A DNA stretch of 36,918 nucleotides, taken from positions 1 through 36,918 of IMG/VR virus record IMGVR_UViG_3300008107_000335, one strand, 5' to 3'. This document shows positions 14,601-21,991 of the stretch, piece after piece. The notes below the pieces were generated by a model. It was not told the origin of the DNA and did not search any database. It saw only the letters and a program-made list of their open reading frames with translations. This DNA comes from a virus. Each line of letters opens with the position of its first letter. The stretch's first letter is position 1. The position numbers and the translations under genes were made by a program.

Positions 14601-15824
14601 TTGGCGCGACAGAATGATGGCGTTACGCTGCGCTTCGTACTGGTTATTGCACGCCGGGAACGCGACTTCGGTGTAGATGCGTTCGCCGTCTTCCGCTTCG
14701 TATGTTGAGTTTAGGATCGGCTCAAACTCGACCGGCTGATAATTGCGGTCCTTGTCGACAAACTGTCCGCGAACGGCATTGTAATAACCTTCGCGTTTAC
14801 GACTCTGTGCCGTCTGGACCGTCACCTGTCCGATAATGTCGTCTTCGGTAATGCTAAACGCCGACGATGACCACGCGCCCGCTGCCATGCGCCATTTACC
14901 ACCGGAGTAGTAGCACGCGCCCATCATGGCTTGCGTCAACGCTTGAATGTTGTTCTCGAATTCGGCGGTCGCTTCCAGCACCAAATTACAGGTATACCGT
15001 TTTTGCGTCGTCGACCCCGGAATGGCTACGTTTTCGTCGCAAATGTTTGCGGCTGTTACAACGGACGCCCAATCGACGCGGCTTCCGTCCTCGCTCAACC
15101 CATACGACGCCATGAGATAGTCGGCAAGACACAACGCCGGGTTTGTCGTGTACGCGGCGTAACTCGAGTTTGTCGGATTCGCACCCGGTGACGTGTCTAA
15201 TCGCGGGTCGTAACACTTCTTGCCCTGCACGATACAGGTAACGTCGGGTTTGCCGTTGCGGTATACCTCTTGGTCGAAAGTATATTGCAACGCTAAATAC
15301 GCGATACCGCGTCCACGATGGTCGGAATCCCATTCCGTAATCGCGGCGTTTAGGATGCTATCGACCGTTTGCGTCGATGTTCCTGTGTACTTACGGACCG
15401 ATGCTTTGCCGGAAAAATTACCGGCTGTTACGTCGCCGCTGCCGTTTAGCGTTAACGCTTCGTCGTTAAAGTAAACGGTGTTTATTGCGTTGACTTCGTG
15501 TCCGACCAGCGCCAACACTTGATGCAAATATTCGCCTTTTGATCCGGTCACAATCGCCGGAATGACGTTCATTCCAGAAATCTTGTTTTCGCCGTAGACA
15601 ATGCGACGCGGTGCAACCGTATCGGAGTATTCCACGTCGGGCGGTCGTGACGTAGCGCGTGGAACCTTCGGACCTAACGCTTGCGAAACCTTCATCAAAA
15701 GCAAGTTGCCGCCAATGTAGACAATGGCGTTAGCGGCCACCATTGCGGCAACCGTGGCTGCGGCAGACGTGCCGCCAAAAACCACTAACAAAAAGTTTGT
15801 TACCGCACTTACAACTGGAGCCAT
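11679..15824 (-). CDS. tail-tip / host-specificity protein (gpJ-like)
   Basis: 1381 residues from ATG 15824. Residues 1-480 are the tail-hub domain, beginning with a hydrophobic Ala/Gly stretch and followed by ...[14 protein letters not shown] and later [15 protein letters not shown]. About 495-585 is fibronectin-III-like ([20 protein letters not shown]). Two related Ig-like repeats occupy about 606-700 and 714-815. A helical triple-coil pattern ([20 protein letters not shown]) covers 920-985, then a carbohydrate-binding-like beta domain at about 993-1125, a second helical coil and a C-terminal beta tip. The protein closes the tail tube and contacts the host surface. Confidence 0.88.
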   Translation of the reverse strand: MAPVVSAVTNFLLVVFGGTSAAATVAAMVAANAIVYIGGNLLLMKVSQALGPKVPRATSRPPDVEYSDTVAPRRIVYGENKISGMNVIPAIVTGSKGEYLHQVLALVGHEVNAINTVYFNDEALTLNGSGDVTAGNFSGKASVRKYTGTSTQTVDSILNAAITEWDSDHRGRGIAYLALQYTFDQEVYRNGKPDVTCIVQGKKCYDPRLDTSPGANPTNSSYAAYTTNPALCLADYLMASYGLSEDGSRVDWASVVTAANICDENVAIPGSTTQKRYTCNLVLEATAEFENNIQALTQAMMGACYYSGGKWRMAAGAWSSSAFSITEDDIIGQVTVQTAQSRKREGYYNAVRGQFVDKDRNYQPVEFEPILNSTYEAEDGERIYTEVAFPACNNQYEAQRNAIILSRQSRRQKTVQVVCSLNAYKIRPFETGTVTIAEVGWTNQTVRCIGWKFRPEPAIELTLIEAASSDYSDPSTGTYVTPASVVVSDPATYSPGSPQSFTATQEIESILLSWAAPSNSVPGILYRVFQYTASTPFSSATQIYEGADTQLRVPRTDTATRYFWVQSYYGVTGGTSDPTPSGAGLSSSGKIATLNGYLTNEATLVPADSSGTVSSYADAVGLFKLFSGPNDVTASTTFAVVSEVNCDGDLNTAANTPVSGQPIGYYRVTSLTADTGQFTMSATYGGVTVTKVFTVGKAKAGTSGTNSVSIVLSRTAVQLTAYADGSVPSYADASGQLTVYSGATDVTASATLSASASSGVTGTINTATNTPVSGQPKGYYRITAMSGDVGSLTFTVLYNAVTYTATFSASKNKVGYEIVGSLPSTNLFEGRIVFLTTDDKLYRYTGSAWTAAVSGADITAGTLQTAAFASSIEPVTIVSSVPGTKSTNSIFNTTDGKLYRWNGSSYVASVATTDLSGQITGTQITDGAITTAKMTANSINGDRISAGTLDASKIVADSITAGQIAAGAINTTELAANAVTSTKIAVGDFTVQAKNFGFEEGDTDWNKGGGWSINANNARTGSWSAACTSTSPSALRNSQVVQTTPGEVFYVEAWIKYSGASGNGSYVRLRGLDSGGSEISTQAGNTVATGNTSYVKSSGTFTVPASVVAVNVEVVSDISGGTTYADDVRMIRASNSVLIEDGAVIAAKVAANAITADKISAGAVTAAKISVTNLAAISADLGSITAGTIVLPSGGFIRSGQTAYNTGTGFYIGNDSGTPKFSFGNPSGKNIRWDGSDLTVNGGIILTGSVASNAITASATDLPADVTLTSTNSGVDNTLSTITITATGSTNMLIRCDLTFKFTLATGSLINIYKIYRGSTLLVDIPITSLASGGTYRVPLQYMDTPSAGSTTYYIKVEPTLGGSTTYIYEDIISVVTEFKR
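13380..14009 (-). repeat. two Ig-like repeats in the tail-tip gene
   Basis: Repeat 1 (about residues 606-700) and repeat 2 (about 714-815) share SSYADA/PSYADA, a DVTAS motif, TPVSGQP-x-GYYR and a following S-x-T-x-x-x-x-Y strand. They probably arose by duplication and project the tip domains away from the tube. Confidence 0.7.
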
Positions 15825-16228
15825 TATTTAACCTTCCAACTGCAAATAGCCTGTGCCATGGGTACGTGAGCAATGCCGGTTTCGCCGACCGTCACGATCC
15901 GATCACCAACGCAAATACCTAGGGTTTCGCGTCCTTCGTTGTTGAACAGCACCACGTCGCCGCGCTGTGTATACGCTAGAGATATACACGGTTCGCCTAG
16001 CCAATCCTTCACGGCTTCCTGAATGGACCCGTGCGAATTGATGTAAGCAAGTGCGGTTTTTTCGTCGTGATACATTTCTGCAAGACGTTTTGCGTAGTCG
16101 CTACCGGTCATTGCATCGACGACACGCGCCGAAAACAGGCAACAATCATTTTTGCCGTATGCAAAGGTTTCGGTACTAACTTGCTCAATCGCCGCAAACA
16201 AGCGGTCGACCCAATCTTCGTGTCGCAT
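15824..16228 (-). CDS. tail-tip NlpC/P60-like protein (DUF6950 type)
   Basis: 134 residues from ATG 16228, ending on the base where the tail-tip gene starts. It has [20 protein letters not shown], the pattern of DUF6950/NlpC-P60-like phage tail proteins, where the Cys (CC, residues 28-29) would be the nucleophile. Further on it has [20 protein letters not shown], as in this family. It equals lambda gpK by position. The expected catalytic His is not obvious in the usual motif, so peptidase activity is uncertain. Confidence 0.75.
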   Translation of the reverse strand: MRHEDWVDRLFAAIEQVSTETFAYGKNDCCLFSARVVDAMTGSDYAKRLAEMYHDEKTALAYINSHGSIQEAVKDWLGEPCISLAYTQRGDVVLFNNEGRETLGICVGDRIVTVGETGIAHVPMAQAICSWKVK

Positions 16229-16845
16229 TAGAACGGGTCCAAACGGAAGTTAGGATCATACGGACGACCGCCACCACCACTAAAGTTCGTCGGTTTGTCG
16301 CCCCATGTCGCTTTATAGCGTGGGATGAATTGCGTTAGGTTAAAGAATGTGTCGCCAGCAAATGCTAGGCGCTGGTCCTCATCCGTGAACCTTGCTAATA
16401 CCGGCTCTTTTCTCAAACGGTATTCACAAGATAACGAAATGACCGCGCTGTTTTGGTCCATGCTAATTGACATGGTGTCCATGCGGCCCGACCAGATTTC
16501 TTCGGGGTCGGCGACAAAGTTTAGGTTTTGATCCAAAAACCCGACATAAAAGGTTGCCGGTCGGCCCTGATAAACTTCGTCCATCACGATAGGGACCAGC
16601 GACGTATCGACGCCGGACAATGTGACTTTAATTCCACGGGCAACGGTATCAATGTTTTCGTCGATAATGTCGAACGAACCATATTTGCCAACGCCCAAGT
16701 ACGTATTACCGTCGAAGGTCACGCTACCAACGCCGTCGTGGACGTAGACCGTACCGGAATCGAATTCCAGTTTCGCCATCGTGATAATAAAAAGCGACGC
16801 CTTCGCCGCTTCCGTTTGGTTCGTGTTGCTAACCCAACGCGTCAT
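16228..16845 (-). CDS. minor tail protein (DUF2163-like position)
   Basis: 205 residues from ATG 16845, with TAATG overlap to the gene before it. The middle reads VTFDGNTYLGVGKYGSFDII and ...YVGFLDQNLNFVADPEEIWS, and the end KPTNFSGGGGRPYDPNFRLD. This is the style of tail-hub assembly proteins found between the distal tail protein and the NlpC-like protein. The domain is beta-rich. The exact family is inferred from order and layout. Confidence 0.7.
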   Translation of the reverse strand: MTRWVSNTNQTEAAKASLFIITMAKLEFDSGTVYVHDGVGSVTFDGNTYLGVGKYGSFDIIDENIDTVARGIKVTLSGVDTSLVPIVMDEVYQGRPATFYVGFLDQNLNFVADPEEIWSGRMDTMSISMDQNSAVISLSCEYRLRKEPVLARFTDEDQRLAFAGDTFFNLTQFIPRYKATWGDKPTNFSGGGGRPYDPNFRLDPF

Positions 16846-17852
16846 TAGGCTATGTCCTCGACTAGATCAATCGTCATTTCTGAAAGCGTGCCGGGTCGTG
16901 TCGACCAACTGCCCGCATCCTCGGCCAATAGGAAACGCCCCATTGGATTACGGAACACGACTGGCGTGTTATCCGCTGGCGACGTGCGTAGCGTCGGCTC
17001 GAACATGATGTAACCCGCGCCGCTATCGTCGGAATTAAGGTCGGCGGTTAGTCGCTTTAGTTCGCCGTTAATCTCGACCCAATCGCCCGCACGGGCCAAC
17101 CCGTTTGTCGAAGTCGGCAAGCCGTCGATGTTCAACGCCCCGCCAGTTTGCGATCCGCCCGCCACTAGCGCACAACGTGTCAGTGACGCCCACGAAAGAA
17201 ACTGAAACGCTCCGGCTGCACGTCCGCTGTAGTAGTCGTAGAAACTAACGTGCGTCGATGTACCGGACGCCGTGAACGAATCGGTATAACGTCCGGCTGC
17301 TGTACGTACAGTGCCGTTTAATAGCGTCGTGCCGCCCTGCGACGTACCAGCCGCCGCCCCAATACGGACGTTGCCTTTTCCGGCCCCATAAACGGCCCGT
17401 ATTGCGTAGGGCGCACTGGCAACCGTAGTGGCTGCGGATTGGTAGGCGTAGGCGTCTGCCGTAACCGCTGTGCGGGCAAGACGCAAGCCAAAGTGCGAGT
17501 CTGCCGACAATGCGACTTCGGCGCTCGACGATGACCACCCTGTAGTCGTCACGACTGCCGCGTTGTTAGTGATCAACTCGGGACAGGAAAAGGAACCGGC
17601 AAACGAATAGCCCGGTTCGGTAAACCATAGCCGATTTGAGCGACCGCGCAACGCGGCCAGCAATGACAGCAAGCGTCGTCGTTTCTGATCCGACAGCGCA
17701 CGGAAGGACAGCGTAGCGGCCCACCTATTACCGGGCCGGGAATAAGTCTTAACCGCTCCCGAAAGCGGAGACGAATACGACGCTGTGTTGTCTAGGATGC
17801 GCCACTGTATTTCGTTGGCGACTAAATCCGGCGGTAGTATGTAGTCGGTCAT
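16845..17852 (-). CDS. distal tail-like protein
   Basis: 335 residues from ATG 17852, overlapping the tape measure stop by four bases. It begins MTDYILPPDLVANEIQWRIL and has VKTYSRPGNRWAATLSFRAL and RRRLLSLLAALRGRSNRLWF, patterns of distal tail or tail-collar proteins. The middle (residues about 105-215) is a beta-sandwich-like insert rich in Ser/Thr/Ala (AVYGAGKGNVRIGAAAGTSQ) that might bind carbohydrate. Positioned just after the tape measure, it would form the ring where the tip attaches. Confidence 0.7.
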   Translation of the reverse strand: MTDYILPPDLVANEIQWRILDNTASYSSPLSGAVKTYSRPGNRWAATLSFRALSDQKRRRLLSLLAALRGRSNRLWFTEPGYSFAGSFSCPELITNNAAVVTTTGWSSSSAEVALSADSHFGLRLARTAVTADAYAYQSAATTVASAPYAIRAVYGAGKGNVRIGAAAGTSQGGTTLLNGTVRTAAGRYTDSFTASGTSTHVSFYDYYSGRAAGAFQFLSWASLTRCALVAGGSQTGGALNIDGLPTSTNGLARAGDWVEINGELKRLTADLNSDDSGAGYIMFEPTLRTSPADNTPVVFRNPMGRFLLAEDAGSWSTRPGTLSEMTIDLVEDIA

Positions 17853-19051
17853 CGCCCTATCCCATAACGTCGGTCTAGTTCATCGAATATGCGCCGATTG
17901 TTTTCGGCCATGATTCCCGGCAATGCCTTTTGCAAATCTGCCGTGGCCCCGCGTGCGTCGATGTTGTAAACCGGCGACACGGTTACGCCACCCATGGCGT
18001 GATTGGGAACAATGCTGCCAGATGTATTCGGCACGAACAATTCCGGCCCGCGTTCGCCGACCATGTATGGCGTATTGCCAGTGACCGGACCACCCATGGC
18101 CCGCGCCGATAGTGTAGAAACGGCAAACTGCCCGATGCTACCGGCGATACCGCCAAAGCCGCTCATATACTGGAAGAATTGGCGCAACAGATAAGACGCC
18201 ATTAGTTCCGCAATCATGCGACGGATCGCGTCGATAAATCCTTTAACCATGCCGCGCAAACCGTTTTGGAACGGATCAAACAGGAAATCGGCAAACGCGG
18301 TTTGTATGCTGGATGCTGCTTGTTGGGCAAAATTCAGCATCATATCGTCGGCCATGTTCATTTCTTCCAGCATATTTTGAACGCTGGATGCCATGGTTAC
18401 GTCGGCTGCGGTAAACGTCGTAGAAAACAACTCGGGTATTTCTTCCAAGTCTTTTTTAAACGCGGCCATTTCTCGCGCCCGCGCTGCGTCGGCTTCGTTT
18501 ACCTTGGCGCGTGCTTCCGCTGCGGCTTCGGCCCACTTCTTTTCAGTTGCCAGCGCCTTTTGCCGAAACTTCCAGTCGTTTTCCATCGCGGTCGTTTCGT
18601 TGAAATTGCGACGACCACGCGCCGCAAATCCACGGAACCCGCCACGATTGCCGGTCAACTGCGAACGGTCAATGTCTGGACCAATAACGCCCATTTCTTG
18701 ACCGATAGCCTTAACGCCTCGAAGCGCCTCGGCGGAAAACTCGACTACCTTGGCAAAGCCGGTAACAAGTGCTGCGGTAAAACTGTTGGCTGCTTGTACT
18801 AGCGTCGGGTCTTTTAGCGCGGCGTTGAAACGATCAATCGCTCGACGCCCTTCCTCGGTTTTCTTCGCGGCTTCGGCAATCTTGTTAAAACTTCCAAGCA
18901 ATGCCGCGCCAGTTAGCAACCCAAAAGCAAGGTTAATGGCCTTGCTAGTAACCTTCGCGGTCTTTTCTAGCGTCTTCATGCCGCTAGATACCGACTTTAG
19001 CGCCGCTTGTGTCCTATCGACTGCGGTAATGATTACTTGTGCTTGCGCCAT
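17849..19051 (-). CDS. tape measure protein (short)
   Basis: 400 residues from ATG 19051, inside the end of the frameshifted chaperone gene. The N-terminal part is helical (TQAALKSVSSGMKTLEKTAK); hydrophobic stretches (AINLAFGLLTGAALLGS) and a later Ala-rich helix fit a tape measure. The C-terminus contains GGPVTGNTPYMVGERGPELF, the classical tape-measure end motif. Tape length sets tail length, at about 1.5 angstrom per residue in known siphoviruses, so about 60 nm would be expected. It is much shorter than lambda gpH (853 residues). Confidence 0.85.
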   Translation of the reverse strand: MAQAQVIITAVDRTQAALKSVSSGMKTLEKTAKVTSKAINLAFGLLTGAALLGSFNKIAEAAKKTEEGRRAIDRFNAALKDPTLVQAANSFTAALVTGFAKVVEFSAEALRGVKAIGQEMGVIGPDIDRSQLTGNRGGFRGFAARGRRNFNETTAMENDWKFRQKALATEKKWAEAAAEARAKVNEADAARAREMAAFKKDLEEIPELFSTTFTAADVTMASSVQNMLEEMNMADDMMLNFAQQAASSIQTAFADFLFDPFQNGLRGMVKGFIDAIRRMIAELMASYLLRQFFQYMSGFGGIAGSIGQFAVSTLSARAMGGPVTGNTPYMVGERGPELFVPNTSGSIVPNHAMGGVTVSPVYNIDARGATADLQKALPGIMAENNRRIFDELDRRYGIGR

Positions 19052-19550
19052 TTGTCTTCCTGCTCTTGTGCTTCTAACTTACAGGTTGCGATCAGATAGG
19101 AAAAATCGATTTCCGTCATTTCGAAAATATGTTCCGGTAGGACGTGCAGACGTAACGCTAGTGCGTAAATCATCCTTAATTGCACGTCCTCAATTATTTT
19201 TTTTCGGCGTCCTCCACAGATACGGTCCCGTTGTTCATGGCTGCGACAATCGTAGCCATCACTTCCGGGTCGTATTCGTTGAGCAATTCGCGCCGTTCCG
19301 CATTGACGAAAATTCGTTTGCCGTTCTTATCCCGCGCCCGAACCAACAGCGTTACCGCCATTGCTTCTAGGTCCAACACGGTCGAATCGCCATCCTGTTT
19401 CGCCAGCAAAAAGATTTCGCGTCTTTCCGCCAGCGTCATATCCGGCCAGTAATAAACCGTGGTGTCCCATTCTGGAACCGGGATCGCAACTAGCGTTTCT
19501 GGCTTGCGCCGTTCCGCAAATTGCGATTTGGCTTTATCTTTCCAATCCAT
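19033..19550 (-). CDS. tail assembly chaperone, -1 frameshift form (gpGT-like)
   Basis: The slippery heptamer A-AAA-AAA lies at 19197-19203 in phase with the short gene, and its stop TAA follows directly. A -1 slip reads ATA ATT GAG and continues for 54 residues: IIEDVQLRMIYALALRLHVL, then PEHIFEMTEIDFSYLIATCK and LEAQEQEDKWRKHK, ending at TAA 19033-19035. The T extension has the usual helical, charged form and ends within the tape measure start. Both forms are needed for tail tube polymerisation in lambda. Confidence 0.85.
19194..19550 (-). CDS. tail assembly chaperone, short form (gpG-like)
   Basis: 118 residues from ATG 19550, ending in EKK-stop at TAA 19194-19196. It follows the tail tube gene and precedes the tape measure, the place of lambda gene G. 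The sequence includes DTTVYYWPDMTLAERREIFL and TVLDLEAMAVTLLVRARDKN. Its last codons GAA AAA AAA form a slippery site, giving the longer form in the next entry. The short form would coat the tape measure during tail assembly. Confidence 0.85.
   Translation of the reverse strand: MDWKDKAKSQFAERRKPETLVAIPVPEWDTTVYYWPDMTLAERREIFLLAKQDGDSTVLDLEAMAVTLLVRARDKNGKRIFVNAERRELLNEYDPEVMATIVAAMNNGTVSVEDAEKK
19197..19203 (-). promoter_or_regulatory. programmed -1 ribosomal frameshift site
   Basis: Minus-strand A AAA AAA, within a run of eight A, in zero frame as GAA AAA AAA TAA. The next base is the stop's T. Poly-A heptamers are efficient -1 sites in bacteria. A downstream stimulating stem is not obvious by eye. 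Confidence 0.8.
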
Positions 19551-19563
19551 AAACCCTCAACTG

Positions 19564-19959
19564 TTAGGATGCTGTACCCGTCGTCAACGCGCCGTTACCG
19601 ACGAAGTTAAACGAAATTTCGGTGATCGCGCCGCGCTGCACGTTGCGTGTGATTTCCGTAACCAACGCATCGCCATAGTAGTACGTGTCGCCAGTCGTCG
19701 CGCCTTCGGGGTACAACTTCAACGCCACATTTGCGCCGGTCACCATAGCCAACTGGCCGTTAGTGTCCGTCTCATCCCAAAACGCGGTAACGCTTCCGTT
19801 CCACGCGGTAATCGCGGTGACGTTGTACGTCTTCGCGGTATCCGACAGCGTGGTGTCCTCGGCGTACTCTGCCGTTTGCGTGAACGAAAACCCGGTGACT
19901 TCGCCGACCGTGTTTGCGCCAATCTTTACCAATCCTTCCGACCCGTGATGTGTTGCCAT
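19564..19959 (-). CDS. major tail (tube) protein
   Basis: 131 residues from ATG 19959, a usual size for a single-domain tube protein. It begins MATHHGSEGLVKIGANTVGE, then VTGFSFTQTAEYAEDTTLSD, TAITAWNGSVTAFWDETDTN and GDTYYYGDALVTEITRNVQR: the beta pattern of tail tube proteins (tube core with N..W.GS..., EI.FNF-V.G). It is located between the terminator and chaperone genes, as expected. It would stack as hexameric rings around the tape measure. Confidence 0.85.
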   Translation of the reverse strand: MATHHGSEGLVKIGANTVGEVTGFSFTQTAEYAEDTTLSDTAKTYNVTAITAWNGSVTAFWDETDTNGQLAMVTGANVALKLYPEGATTGDTYYYGDALVTEITRNVQRGAITEISFNFVGNGALTTGTAS

Positions 19960-19975
19960 GTTTTTTGCCTCTCAA

Positions 19976-20416
19976 CTAAACTGAAATTTCCGCGTTGTTT
20001 TCTGCGGTCCTATACATAACTCGAAATTGCATCCTAGCCGACCCAATCGGCGCGTCGCCTGTGAAGTCGTGCGTAATTGTTGTGTCCGCCATGATGCAAT
20101 CTTTAACCAGCCCGCTTAATGTGTTGTTAGCGCCAACGGCGTTTTCTACGTTCTTACAAAGCGTGTCTAACTGGTCGTCTAAATCTGCAAGTTTTCGCGC
20201 AACACACTCGACCACGATAATTAGTTCGCGGGTTAAGTTACGCGGCGCGTGCAATGTCGTATCAGTAACGCTATCGGCGTTTGTATAAATTAACGCCGCT
20301 GTCGTCGTGTCTGCCGGTAACGGGTATACACGCGACGATGAAATAGTCGATGCCACGTTTGCCGTGGTCAGGACGGATGCGAACGCTTCGCGGATTTGCT
20401 GTCTGACGTGCGCCAT
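19976..20416 (-). CDS. tail terminator-like protein
   Basis: 146 residues from ATG 20416, overlapping the head-tail joining gene by one base. It begins MAHVRQQIREAFASVLTTAN, then RVYPLPADTTTAALIYTNAD, with LTRELIIVVECVARK and LDDQLDTLCKNVENAVGANN. This is the layout of gpU-like or minor tail terminator proteins, where the RE-x-x-x-x-V-E-C strand and helix L-D-x-L-C-x-x-V-E-x-A are typical. It stops tube growth and forms the interface to the head. Confidence 0.8.
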   Translation of the reverse strand: MAHVRQQIREAFASVLTTANVASTISSSRVYPLPADTTTAALIYTNADSVTDTTLHAPRNLTRELIIVVECVARKLADLDDQLDTLCKNVENAVGANNTLSGLVKDCIMADTTITHDFTGDAPIGSARMQFRVMYRTAENNAEISV

Positions 20417-20727
20417 TATTCGGTCGCCTCCAGCCGCAAGCGAGTGATGCCAGTTCCATCGTTTTCGATGTTACGAATCGTATACACGTCGTCGTCGATA
20501 TAAAGCGTATCGCCTACATACGCACGACAAGGTAACGATGCGGTCGGGAAATGGAACGCTGGAAGTGTGCTGGCAAACTCCACGTCGGACACATTCACGC
20601 CGATATACTCGCGGTCGAAAATGCCCTGCACCGGGTAACGCTTGCCGCCGCTTTTGTAGATAGCGGCCACGCCCCAATCGGACGCGGCGCACATAGATGC
20701 GCGATCCGCTGCGGTTTCAACTGCCAT
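20416..20727 (-). CDS. head-tail joining protein (gpFII-like position)
   Basis: 103 residues from ATG 20727. It reads ASDWGVAAIYKSGGKRYPVQ, GIFDREYIGVNVSDVEFAST and ends with YVGDTLYIDDDVYTIRNIEN and TGITRLRLEATE. This is the beta-barrel pattern of the gpFII/HK97 gp6-gp7-like head-tail joining proteins, with a G-D-x-L-x-I-x-x-x-x-Y-x-I motif. It starts eleven bases inside the methyltransferase gene's end and precedes the tail terminator. Confidence 0.75.
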   Translation of the reverse strand: MAVETAADRASMCAASDWGVAAIYKSGGKRYPVQGIFDREYIGVNVSDVEFASTLPAFHFPTASLPCRAYVGDTLYIDDDVYTIRNIENDGTGITRLRLEATE

Positions 20728-21262
20728 AAGTGATACCCCACATAACCGACGTGGACGTTGGCCCGATTTCGTGAACCGTGCCGGTTAATTCCTGCCTAAA
20801 AAGTTGATCCCATGCCGGATACGGTCGAGCGGACGGATGCAAGTTTACGCCGTCCCAATAAGTCGGATAGTCGGCTGCGGCAATCAACAGATACTTACGC
20901 GTTACGCGTTGTAGTTCATGCAACGCCGGGATCACGTCTTGCGGTAACAAATGTTCGATTACGTCGATGCACGTAACCACGTCGAATGCGTTATCGTCGA
21001 ACGGTAACGCGTGTATCTGCGCCTCGGTTATCCCGTAGCCGCATAACTCCGGTACGGCTTCCGTTCCCGTGATAGGCGCAAAACCCATGTCGGCGGCTGC
21101 TTGCAACAACTCGCCACGGCCACAAGACACGTCGAGAAATGAACCCGACCGCCCTTTTAAAGCGGCGACAACCGGTTGTAGCCGGTCGGGAAACATCCGG
21201 TAATCAGGATATTTCGCGTAAACCTGTCGGTATTTAAGAATTTCCTTTTGCCGGTCGTCCAC
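20717..21262 (-). CDS. SAM-dependent methyltransferase
   Basis: 181 residues from ATG 21262. The class I SAM-binding motif is at residues 43-51 (LDVSCGRGE), then GFAPITGTEAVPELCG, with acidic motif in DVVTCIDVIEHLLPQDVIPA. It looks like a small-molecule or sugar methyltransferase, not a DNA one: there is no DPPY or PC catalytic motif. It lies between an AT-hook gene and the head-tail joining gene, in a head module that also codes a glycosyltransferase and an MptE-like protein. Modification of virion or cell-surface glycans is possible. Confidence 0.8.
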   Translation of the reverse strand: MDDRQKEILKYRQVYAKYPDYRMFPDRLQPVVAALKGRSGSFLDVSCGRGELLQAAADMGFAPITGTEAVPELCGYGITEAQIHALPFDDNAFDVVTCIDVIEHLLPQDVIPALHELQRVTRKYLLIAAADYPTYWDGVNLHPSARPYPAWDQLFRQELTGTVHEIGPTSTSVMWGITYGS

Positions 21263-21461
21263 GTTTCTTAACCTGTGTTTCGATCAAGTTAGAAACGGTG
21301 TCCAGCATCGACGGTTCCGCGACTGGTTCCGCGCCGTGATACGGGACCGCCATTCCTTTTGACGTTAGCCATAAGCCAAATTTGTTGTCGACTTCGACAA
21401 CCCGTCCGGCTTCCAAGGTTCTGCCCGCATACATACGGGACCGTCGCATTTCAACCTTCAT
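21234..21461 (-). CDS. small head-module protein with AT-hook tail
   Basis: 75 residues from ATG 21461. The body, about residues 1-45, is a small beta domain (MYAGRTLEAGRVVEVDNKFG and LWLTSKGMAVPYHG) and the C-terminus has KKRGRPAKG at residues 65-73, the RGRP core of an AT-hook that binds the minor groove of AT-rich DNA. It overlaps neighbours on both sides. A role at the inner capsid surface or in DNA packaging is possible; nothing more is known to me. Confidence 0.65.
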   Translation of the reverse strand: MKVEMRRSRMYAGRTLEAGRVVEVDNKFGLWLTSKGMAVPYHGAEPVAEPSMLDTVSNLIETQVKKRGRPAKGNS

Positions 21462-21978
21462 ACGCGGAAAATACCTTAATTAGTGTGCCACTTACAACTT
21501 TTACCCTTGTCGGGTCTTGCATTCGGTCGCGGACGTGCTGCCACGCACCGATCGCCGAAATGCCCAACTCCAGCCCTCGGTCGCCTACCTTCGAATGCCA
21601 GTAACGGCGATTCTCCATGTAGTTATCGCAACCGCACACGATGATTTCTTCGCACCCTAAATACTCGGCAATCCAAACGGCAGTGCCGCCAGAAAAGCCG
21701 AAGTCGGGACAAATGCCCGACCATATATCCGCTTGGTCCTTATGGTGCGTGACCAACGGGAACCCGTGGCCGGTCAGGATTGGGAACAGTTCCCGGTCCT
21801 GATACACCACGTAATCTAACGCCAACAATAACGAATGCTGGTTAACGCCAATCCATACGCCGTCCCGCTGGACGCGTGGCCGGACCCGGCGCAAGTCCGA
21901 TAACAAGGTAGGGCCGCCACCCAAGACAACAGCACGTTGCCCTGAATGGCGGCCCCGGATTGATGCTAGATCAATCAA
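21451..21978 (-). CDS. MptE-like / DUF115-type Rossmann protein
   Basis: 175 residues from ATG 21978. Residues about 8-30 (RGRHSGQRAVVLGGGPTLLS) form a Rossmann-like Gly-rich loop as in the DUF115/MptE-like group, which includes pyrophosphokinases and sialyltransferase-like enzymes. Further motifs are WIGVNQHSLLLALDYVVYQD, SGGTAVWIAEYLGCEEIIVC and GCDNYMENRRYWHSK. These proteins act on nucleotide- or sugar-linked substrates and are often in glycan loci. It follows the capsid gene by 13 bases. Reaction unknown. Confidence 0.7.
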   Translation of the reverse strand: MIDLASIRGRHSGQRAVVLGGGPTLLSDLRRVRPRVQRDGVWIGVNQHSLLLALDYVVYQDRELFPILTGHGFPLVTHHKDQADIWSGICPDFGFSGGTAVWIAEYLGCEEIIVCGCDNYMENRRYWHSKVGDRGLELGISAIGAWQHVRDRMQDPTRVKVVSGTLIKVFSAYEG

Positions 21979-21991
21979 GACTGCGCCGTTA

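Noticed and set aside
18266-18802. Plus-strand 178-residue frame opposite the tape measure
   Set aside because: Long antisense frames are common in this codon usage; no start signal or motif.
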